Shown: positions 6,806-11,865 of the stretch, piece by piece
Layout of the letters: every line of letters starts with the position of its first letter
Position numbering within the stretch: the first letter of the stretch is position 1
Assembly: GCA_018303575.1 (NCBI GenBank)
Contig: JAGVXW010000037.1
Location: 1-11,865 of the forward strand
Length of the DNA: 11,865 nucleotides
Reading direction: 5' to 3'
DNA from: Candidatus Woesearchaeota archaeon
Lineage (GTDB): Archaea > Nanobdellota > Nanobdellia > Woesearchaeales > WJIZ01
Notes under the pieces: generated by a model
Told to the model about the DNA's origin: nothing
Seen by the model: the letters and a program-made list of their open reading frames with translations, nothing else
Database searches by the model: none
Position numbers and translations under genes: made by a program

Positions 6806-6813
6806 TTTATATA
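6806..6813 (-). promoter_or_regulatory. TATA box, leaderless promoter of PAN
   Basis: On the minus strand this reads tatataaa, centred about 26 bases upstream of the PAN ATG (base 6783), in the 45-base gap after the short M29 gene. It gives PAN its own transcription start even though the peptidase genes run in the same direction. Confidence 0.65.
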
Positions 6814-6828
6814 AGTTTGGGTGGAATC

Positions 6829-7794
6829 TTAGAGGAGCTTTCCCTTCTCCATGACGCATTTTCCGTCAAGGAAGAGGCTCGGCTTCCGGATCACGGAATC
6901 AATGTGCAGCGGCACATCCACGCTGCCCCCAAACCCAATATTGTTCCCGACAGCGACATGGCAGGTGCCGTAGACTTTCTCATCCTCGAGCACCAGGCCG
7001 GTAATCTTCGCCTTCCGGTTCAGTCCAATCCCCAATTCAGCGATATTCCTTGCTTTTCTCCCAACGCTTTCTAAGAGGTTATCAAGAGGATGCTTTTTAT
7101 TTCCAACTTTCACCTGTACCGCTTCTCCATTTTTTATCATCATCACAACATTTCGCGCCTTCCCGAAATTCGCGATGCTGCCGTCAATCACGAGCTTCCC
7201 CTCCGCCGTGCCTTCGACCGGAGCGATGAAGGCCTCTCCCTCAGGAAGATTGCCCCAATAGCCTTTCCGAGTGTAGATTCCCGCTTTCTTTCCGTGCGCC
7301 TTCCTGCCGGCGATGCTCAGAGCAAGAGAAGTCCCGGCGTCCGTCGCAATCTTCACCTCTTTTGCTTTATCCAGGAGTTTCGCCACCCGCAATGTATCTT
7401 TTTTTAATCTTGAATAATCAATTTCAATGCATCGTTTCAGCATAGCTTCCGTGATTCCAGGCATCGACGCTATTCGCATCCCTTTCGCGGTGCAGTCCCT
7501 TCTCGCTTTGGTGTGGGAAAGCGATTTTTCAGTGACAAAGAGCGCCACGTCATGCGAAAGTAATGTCTTCACAACAGAAGAAGGTGGCTCCTGTCCGTTG
7601 ACGCGCATCTCTGGGATCTCAATGAGCGAGATAGGAAAGGAAGAGAAGGGGGAGCCGGCTCTGTAGAATTTCTCCGCTAATCTCTTCTTCTTAGGATCAA
7701 ACACAATTGCAATCTTTTCATCTTTTTTGACTCCTAAATTGACTTTAAAGATCGTCGATAATGCTCGTTCCAGCTTAGAAGAGGAGCTTGCCAT
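6829..7794 (-). CDS. M29-family aminopeptidase, short form
   Basis: A 321-aa homologue of the M29 metallo-aminopeptidases (thermophilic aminopeptidase T/AmpS), which remove N-terminal residues from peptides with two metal ions. The metal-site region is visible in order: LPEGEAFIAPVEGTAEG (183-199; E187 and E194 are candidate ligands), AELGIGLN (252-259, E253), CHVAVGN (278-284, H279) and the closing HID (297-299, H297 and D299). The N-terminal half (1-140) is the usual alpha/beta domain (KIAIVFD; then HDVALFVTEKSLSHTKAR). The ATG at 7794 is chosen because it has a well-spaced aggtgg upstream and a normal N-terminus (SSKLERALSTIFKVNL). The frame stays open further upstream, but that would cover the end of the neighbouring gene. 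It overlaps the long M29 gene by 20 bases and probably shares its transcript. Confidence 0.85.
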   Translation of the reverse strand: MASSSSKLERALSTIFKVNLGVKKDEKIAIVFDPKKKRLAEKFYRAGSPFSSFPISLIEIPEMRVNGQEPPSSVVKTLLSHDVALFVTEKSLSHTKARRDCTAKGMRIASMPGITEAMLKRCIEIDYSRLKKDTLRVAKLLDKAKEVKIATDAGTSLALSIAGRKAHGKKAGIYTRKGYWGNLPEGEAFIAPVEGTAEGKLVIDGSIANFGKARNVVMMIKNGEAVQVKVGNKKHPLDNLLESVGRKARNIAELGIGLNRKAKITGLVLEDEKVYGTCHVAVGNNIGFGGSVDVPLHIDSVIRKPSLFLDGKCVMEKGKLL

Positions 7795-9517
7795 TTTTAT
7801 GGATCCACCTTTTTTTGCCTTGCTTGTCCACTGCGTAACTATTGAGCTTTTGCCTCGGAGCATTGATGACGATGTCATAATGGTACACCGTGCTCCTGTC
7901 AGCGTCAAATCCCGACCCCAAGGCGAGATGGATCATCCCGACGATCTTCTCGTTGACGATGAGATAGTCGCACAGTTCCGCTCTCGGGTTCGTGTTGATC
8001 GCGAATTCGCCGATGTTCCTGAAATTCTTCTTCTTGAGATTGATAATCGCCTTTGGCAAGCTTCTGTTTCTCTCCTGTATCAGGAGCCCTTTGTGCGCTT
8101 CTTCCATTCTCACCCTAAGAGCAGAGAGAATTTTCCTGGGACCAGAGACCGCCCTCCATTCGTTTCCAGAACAGCGGATTACAAGCGGGTTCTTTTCATC
8201 AAGCTGATAGCTTCTGTCGATGTTAACTACCACATCCCCGATAAATGTGCCCTCAACAGATTCAGGGGTGACGAACGCCTCACCCGAGGGGATATTGCCG
8301 GAAGTGCCCGCGTATTTTCCTGTTCTCTTGTAGAAATCTTTTCTAATCAAATCTCTCGTCGCGACATCGGAGCCGCGGGAATATCTGCGTCCTTCCCCTT
8401 TCGTCAACCTAATCTTTAATTTTGTCTCGTACTTCCCAAATTTTCTCCCTTCAGCAACAACATATTCAGAAGAATCGAGTATCCTCATGATTTTTCTGTT
8501 CTTTTTCGCCATCTTCAGCCAGTCAACGTAGCAGCTCTTGATGAAGATGGGCACAGGAATCGTCGAGGTGAAAGCCGTCCTTGTTCGAGGCTTTCTGGGA
8601 TCGAGGAGCGTCTGCGGAAAATAATCGAGTTTGTACAGGATCTGTCCCGGAGACTGCCATCTCGTCTTTCCATTCGGCGAAGGATAGCCGACGCACTCCC
8701 CGAAATAATGCCTTCCGCTGTATCCGTCTCCGTGGATCGCGAAAGTCGCTGAAGGGAATTCCCACGAGATGCCCAAAAGCCTTGAGAGTTTCGTGTACGC
8801 CCAGAAAACTGGCTCTTTGCTATGCTTACTCAGCTCCAATCCCAAAAGCGTCGCCTTGAAGTCTCCGATGAGATCCGGTTCGTCGAGCTGGCTCTTCCTC
8901 GGCGTGGAGGCGGACAGCGAAATGACCCGCTCTTTCACGCACTCGAACATCGCCCAGGCGATGCGATACGAGTCAAGATAATCGTCAAGCGGATACGCGC
9001 CAGAAGGATGCACCAGTTCAAAGGTGAGGCCTATCTTATCCTTCTTCTTGAGATCGTACACATGATCCCAGATTCTGGCAGCAGTCTTTTTTAACAGCGA
9101 CTCCTGTGGCTCTCTCCGCCACCGGATTTCATATGGAAGCTCGCGTGTGCCAACAAATCCCGCTTTTCCCGAGTTCAAAAAAATATCAGGTGACTGGAAA
9201 AGCGGAGCCAGCTTTCCTTCGCATTTTCTGTCCGAAAGCAAAAGGAAGCGTTTGAGCGCGGATGTTTTCTCATTCTTCAGGCCGCTCTTCATCGCAAAAT
9301 ATAACGTCCAGAACTTCTTCATCTCAGCGAGATTATGGCTTTTCAGCTCCACTCTGACATCGCAGCCGAGCTCGTGCAGGGCCAGGGACAAGGGAGCAAC
9401 AGAATAAAATGCCTCTTTCGAAGGCACCAGCATGATGAGGCAGCTTCCTTTGACGTTTGAAAGCTTCTTCTTGTAGCGCCCAACCGCTTTCCTGAACTCC
9501 GCCAAATCGTGTCTCAT
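7775..9517 (-). CDS. Long M29-type aminopeptidase homologue
   Basis: A 580-aa protein whose C-terminal part matches the M29 aminopeptidase metal site. It shows IPSGEAFVTPESVEGTF (409-425; E413 and E422), IGEFAINTN (502-510; E504), a Glu at E523 in VNEKIVG, HLALG (530-534, H530) and HYD (546-548, H546 and D548). All expected acidic and histidine ligands seem kept, so it is probably active. It is much longer than typical M29 enzymes (roughly 370-410 aa). The first half carries an alpha/beta domain (CLIMLVPSKEAFYSVAPLSLAL), a charged helical stretch, and an aromatic/glycine-rich segment at about 260-330 (GDGYSGRHYFGE, YPSPNGKTRW). I cannot assign that segment. The ATG at 9517 overlaps the stop of the Xaa-Pro peptidase in an ATGA, which decides this start over an upstream in-frame one. 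Its end overlaps the short paralogue. Confidence 0.8.
   Translation of the reverse strand: MRHDLAEFRKAVGRYKKKLSNVKGSCLIMLVPSKEAFYSVAPLSLALHELGCDVRVELKSHNLAEMKKFWTLYFAMKSGLKNEKTSALKRFLLLSDRKCEGKLAPLFQSPDIFLNSGKAGFVGTRELPYEIRWRREPQESLLKKTAARIWDHVYDLKKKDKIGLTFELVHPSGAYPLDDYLDSYRIAWAMFECVKERVISLSASTPRKSQLDEPDLIGDFKATLLGLELSKHSKEPVFWAYTKLSRLLGISWEFPSATFAIHGDGYSGRHYFGECVGYPSPNGKTRWQSPGQILYKLDYFPQTLLDPRKPRTRTAFTSTIPVPIFIKSCYVDWLKMAKKNRKIMRILDSSEYVVAEGRKFGKYETKLKIRLTKGEGRRYSRGSDVATRDLIRKDFYKRTGKYAGTSGNIPSGEAFVTPESVEGTFIGDVVVNIDRSYQLDEKNPLVIRCSGNEWRAVSGPRKILSALRVRMEEAHKGLLIQERNRSLPKAIINLKKKNFRNIGEFAINTNPRAELCDYLIVNEKIVGMIHLALGSGFDADRSTVYHYDIVINAPRQKLNSYAVDKQGKKRWIHKNGKLLF
7805..7810 (-). promoter_or_regulatory. 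Ribosome binding site deciding the short M29 start
   Basis: On the minus strand this is aggtgg within aggtggatcc, ten bases before the ATG at 7794, resembling the aggtgatc complement of the 16S rRNA 3' end. It lies inside the coding end of the upstream M29 gene. Confidence 0.45.
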
Positions 9518-10548
9518 ACAGAAACCAATCCTGTCTTTTTCGTGAGCCGCAGCAGCTTTCCTTTCCAAAGCGCGTAATCAGCTTCAATCCTGATCCCAAG
9601 TTTTCCAGGCAAATAAATCCCAGGCTCGAGGGTGAACACATTGCCTTCTTCAAGCCGGTCTTTTGACTGCCCAAGATACGGCGCCTCGTGCACCTCTCTT
9701 CCAATCCCATGCCCCAGGCTGTGGATGAAGAAGCGGTTATAGTTCCCAAGAGATTTGCACGCGGCCATATAGATTTTTTTGCAATTCTTTGTCTTGGAAA
9801 TTTCTCTGATAGCGGCGTCCTGCGCTCCTTGGACAAGATTGTAGACTTCGATGTCTTTCTTTGAGGGCTTTCCAAGATAAATCGTTCTCGTTATGTCCGA
9901 GCAATACTCTTCATACTTCACTCCGAAGTCAAGCACGCAGAATCCGTTATGTAATTTTATAGTTCTCGGCTCATAATGGGGCAGTGACGCATTTTTTCCA
10001 GAGGCGACGATAGGAGGGAACGCCGGCGAGCACCCTCTTTTTATCGTCTCCACTTCGAGAAATGCGGCGATTTCCTTTTCACTCTTGAATTTTTTGAAAT
10101 TCTTAACGCAGAGATTCAAAATCTCGTCAGCGATGGCGCAAGCCTTTCTTATTTTTCTGAGTTCTTCATCTGTTTTTACGCTTCTGATCTTAAGAATCTC
10201 CTCACGGATGTCCTTCACTTTGAACTTCCTTTTTGCCGCAAGGAAGAGATGTGCGGAGACAGAAGGAAAATCCATCCCTATCCTCCCTCTGATCTTTGTC
10301 CTGAGGAAATCGAACAGCCGTGTTTTCTTCGGCCATAGCAAAGTTTGGATTCCCGTCTGTTTCGCGCGCTCGTATTCCAGTTCATGAGTAATAATGAAGG
10401 GCCTTTTCTTCGCCGGGACGCACAAAAGTCCGCCACCAGAGAAGCCGGCGAAATACCGCATGTGCGCGTCGCCATGCTCCAAAGACACGAAGACTGCCGC
10501 GGACAGCTTTTTCCTTCTCAGAACCGCTTGCAGCTCGGGAACTTTCAT
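9514..10548 (-). CDS. pepQ: M24 Xaa-Pro peptidase (prolidase/aminopeptidase P type)
   Basis: A 344-aa pita-bread metallopeptidase that cleaves Xaa-Pro bonds in short peptides. The five metal ligands are all present: D207 (VLDFGV), D218 (YCSDITRTI), H280 (SLGHGIG), E308 (FTLEPGIY) and E322 (RIEADYAL). The substrate histidines H191 (LPHYEP) and H287 (EVHEAPYLG) are also there. The N-terminal creatinase-like domain covers about 1-115, and the linker VKTDEELRKIRKACAIAD is typical of the family. The ATG at 10548 is supported by a TATA box at leaderless spacing; the longer reading (17 more codons) would cross the promoter. It is the first gene of a three-gene peptidase unit and overlaps the long M29 gene by four bases. 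Proline-specific trimming complements the general aminopeptidases that follow. Whether it is a dipeptidase or an aminopeptidase cannot be decided here. Confidence 0.9.
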   Translation of the reverse strand: MKVPELQAVLRRKKLSAAVFVSLEHGDAHMRYFAGFSGGGLLCVPAKKRPFIITHELEYERAKQTGIQTLLWPKKTRLFDFLRTKIRGRIGMDFPSVSAHLFLAAKRKFKVKDIREEILKIRSVKTDEELRKIRKACAIADEILNLCVKNFKKFKSEKEIAAFLEVETIKRGCSPAFPPIVASGKNASLPHYEPRTIKLHNGFCVLDFGVKYEEYCSDITRTIYLGKPSKKDIEVYNLVQGAQDAAIREISKTKNCKKIYMAACKSLGNYNRFFIHSLGHGIGREVHEAPYLGQSKDRLEEGNVFTLEPGIYLPGKLGIRIEADYALWKGKLLRLTKKTGLVSV

Positions 10549-10570
10549 GTCATTACGGGCGGAAATTTGC

Positions 10571-10578
10571 TTTAAAAA
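10571..10578 (-). promoter_or_regulatory. TATA-like box, leaderless promoter of the peptidase unit
   Basis: The minus strand reads tttttaaag here. The box centre is about 26 bases before the ATG at 10548, and the 47-base gap after the preceding gene has no Shine-Dalgarno sequence. It is less canonical than the boxes before PAN and the winged-helix gene. Confidence 0.5.
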
Positions 10579-10595
10579 CCTTGTCAAAATGAACA

Positions 10596-10958
10596 TCAAG
10601 ATCTCGTGCCATAGACTCTGGACCGCTGATGGGTTTCAGCATACCGGTCGCTTAAAGGCTCCATGCGGGTCCCGAGCGCAACTACCATCGTCGCCATTTC
10701 ATCCAAACGGCGCGCATCCTCATGAGACAGGCCGGCTCTCCCATTTTCGTACGTGTTGACTTCTGTCACAAGCCGCAGGATAGCGCCTCTGATATTATGA
10801 AACTCGCGGGGAACATTTTCAGCGCTCACGTCGAATTGCGCAGGCGGCTCATAGAGTTTCAGCCGCGTCTCAAGGCGCTTTACTTCTCTTCCCATGCTTC
10901 GGCGTCGTCCCACCGACCACCCAGGAAAGTCGTTTTGGACAAGAGGCTCGAGGCTCAC
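10596..10958 (-). CDS. 120-aa protein coupled to tyrosyl-tRNA synthetase, function unknown
   Basis: I do not recognise a family. The GTG start overlaps the TyrRS stop in a GTGA, so translation is probably coupled; a later in-frame ATG at 10895 (MGREVKRLETRL) is an alternative start. The protein appears soluble and mainly helical: an Arg-rich start (VGRRRSMGREVKRLETRLKLY), a middle segment FHNIRGAILRLVTEVNTYENG, and a final helix HEDARRLDEMATMVVALGTRM, ending in a charged tail. The heptad-like leucine/valine spacing allows a coiled coil or helical bundle. No catalytic motif is visible. It is followed by a separate promoter, so it belongs to the TyrRS unit and not to the peptidase unit. Confidence 0.6.
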   Translation of the reverse strand: MSLEPLVQNDFPGWSVGRRRSMGREVKRLETRLKLYEPPAQFDVSAENVPREFHNIRGAILRLVTEVNTYENGRAGLSHEDARRLDEMATMVVALGTRMEPLSDRYAETHQRSRVYGTRS

Positions 10959-11865
10959 GGATACGCCCCCCTCACCAGCTTCTCCGGCATCGCTTTTCTC
11001 ACCGGCTCAAGGAGCGTGTTGATTTCGTTCGCCAGGGCGTTCTTCACGTCCATCGGATGCACGTTCTTCGCGATAAAGTCTTTTTCCAGATCCGCATACG
11101 CTTTGTACCTCACCGTTCCGCCGTATTTCTCCGGCCGCTCGATGACAAAGCTTTCTTTCTTGTCTTCTTTCATGACAAAGACAACATGCTTCAGGAAGCT
11201 CATCACTCCGTTCCCTTCCACGCTTCCCTCGGGGCAGAACGCTTTGGAGAGCTTTTTCTTTACAACATCAGGCGCATCCAGGCAGTCGATCTTGCTCTCT
11301 TCATGCGAGGAACTCATCTTCTCCCCGATGAGGCCAGGCACAATAGGGGTCATGAACTCCACCCGCGCCTTGTAGCCGAGCTTCGGCAGATGCTCGCGGG
11401 CAAACATCAGGATTTTCCTTTGATCAGCGCCCCCATATTGGACGTCCACCTGTAAATGCTCCTCATCTAAAGCCTGCATCAGGGGATAGAGCAGCCCGGA
11501 AAGCCGTGGATTCTCAGACTGCTTCACCACTTCGCTCCCCGCTTTTTTCGCGTCATGCACAGAGGAGAGCGTCGCGAGCTTCAATAAGTCAAAGAAGTAC
11601 GCTTCGCTCTTCTGGTAGGAGCTTCCCTTCACCATCTCGATGTTCTTCACGTCCGCTCCCACCGCCTGAAATAAGGCCGGGATGAGCTTCTCATAATAGC
11701 GATATCTCTTCTCAAGAACATCCCAGGGCGTGTTGTCCAGCGCTCCATGCAAATCCGCCAGCAGCACTTTCACCTTGAACCCCGCCTTCAAAAAGTCCGC
11801 CAGCTTCAGCACCCAGAGGAAATACGCGACATGCGGCCTCCCCGTAATCGCAGTCCCGAGATAGA
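10955..11865 (-). CDS. tyrS: Tyrosyl-tRNA synthetase, 5' end cut by the window
   Basis: A class I synthetase that charges tRNA-Tyr with tyrosine. About 302 residues are visible, starting YLGTAITGRPHVAYF; roughly 40 N-terminal residues are outside. Motifs are the HIGH-equivalent PHVAYF, LLADLHGALD, the YYEKLIPALF helix, HDAKKAGSEVVKQ, SGLLYPLMQALDEEHL, QYGGADQRKI, EKMSSSHEESKID (the KMSKS loop), KAFCPEGSVEGNGV and RPEKYGGTVRYKAY. These follow the cytosolic eukaryotic enzyme closely, including HVAY in place of HIGH and the AYP end, but without the C-terminal EMAPII-like domain. Many archaeal TyrRSs instead carry an HLGH-type motif. The frame has no break up to the edge; the apparent GTG start at 11812 is internal. 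Its stop overlaps a 120-aa gene by four bases. Confidence 0.95.
   Translation of the reverse strand, partial: YLGTAITGRPHVAYFLWVLKLADFLKAGFKVKVLLADLHGALDNTPWDVLEKRYRYYEKLIPALFQAVGADVKNIEMVKGSSYQKSEAYFFDLLKLATLSSVHDAKKAGSEVVKQSENPRLSGLLYPLMQALDEEHLQVDVQYGGADQRKILMFAREHLPKLGYKARVEFMTPIVPGLIGEKMSSSHEESKIDCLDAPDVVKKKLSKAFCPEGSVEGNGVMSFLKHVVFVMKEDKKESFVIERPEKYGGTVRYKAYADLEKDFIAKNVHPMDVKNALANEINTLLEPVRKAMPEKLVRGAYP

Noticed and set aside
7727..8419. Plus-strand open frame of 230 codons
   Set aside because: It is antisense to the two M29 genes, which carry clear metal-site motifs; its sequence has no recognisable domain.
10722..11375. Plus-strand open frame of 217 codons
   Set aside because: Antisense to the TyrRS gene and its coupled partner; Ser/Phe-rich shadow of the real genes.
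1..11865. CRISPR array, insertion sequence, transposase, integrase or tRNA gene
   Set aside because: No spaced direct repeats, terminal inverted repeats, transposase-like protein or tRNA cloverleaf was seen by reading both strands; short or degenerate cases could be missed without tools.

Overview
This window looks like a chromosomal segment of an archaeon. It encodes a flap endonuclease (FEN1), a proteasome-activating nucleotidase (PAN), a Trm5-type tRNA methyltransferase (broken) and an archaeal/eukaryotic-class tyrosyl-tRNA synthetase. TATA boxes centred about 26 bases upstream of start codons indicate leaderless transcripts. Short intergenic gaps and ATGA/GTGA stop-start overlaps suggest a compact genome. 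A DPANN-type lineage such as Woesearchaeota or Pacearchaeota is a reasonable guess, but nothing here proves it.

Region 1 (1-2600, visibly more AT-rich): after a divergent AT-rich promoter region there are three plus-strand genes with tiny gaps. They are an unrecognised 263-aa protein, a small Xre-like helix-turn-helix protein, and a full-length fold-type III PLP-decarboxylase homologue. The last has lost the PLP lysine and two other catalytic residues. Unlike the rest of the window, this operon has a leader with a Shine-Dalgarno-like site. It is the best candidate for an undescribed system.

Region 2 (2601-5329, plus strand): a leaderless promoter drives a winged-helix protein with a C-terminal nuclease-fold-like domain. 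The FEN1 gene overlaps its stop by one base. A Trm5-like gene follows; it has lost roughly 26 codons, including SAM motif I, and changes frame at the same point. FEN1 itself reads past its expected PIP-box end into this gene.

Region 3 (5417-10548, minus strand): a protein-turnover cluster. One unit is a Xaa-Pro peptidase (M24), a long M29-type aminopeptidase and a short M29 aminopeptidase, all overlapping. A second unit is PAN and a small three-helix membrane protein joined by ATGA. PAN would feed proteins to the 20S proteasome, and the peptidases would trim the resulting oligopeptides to amino acids.

Region 4 (10596-11865, minus strand): a tyrosyl-tRNA synthetase cut by the window edge, strikingly like the eukaryotic cytosolic enzyme, with a translationally coupled 120-aa protein of unknown function. 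No rRNA, tRNA, CRISPR array, insertion sequence or transposase was seen.
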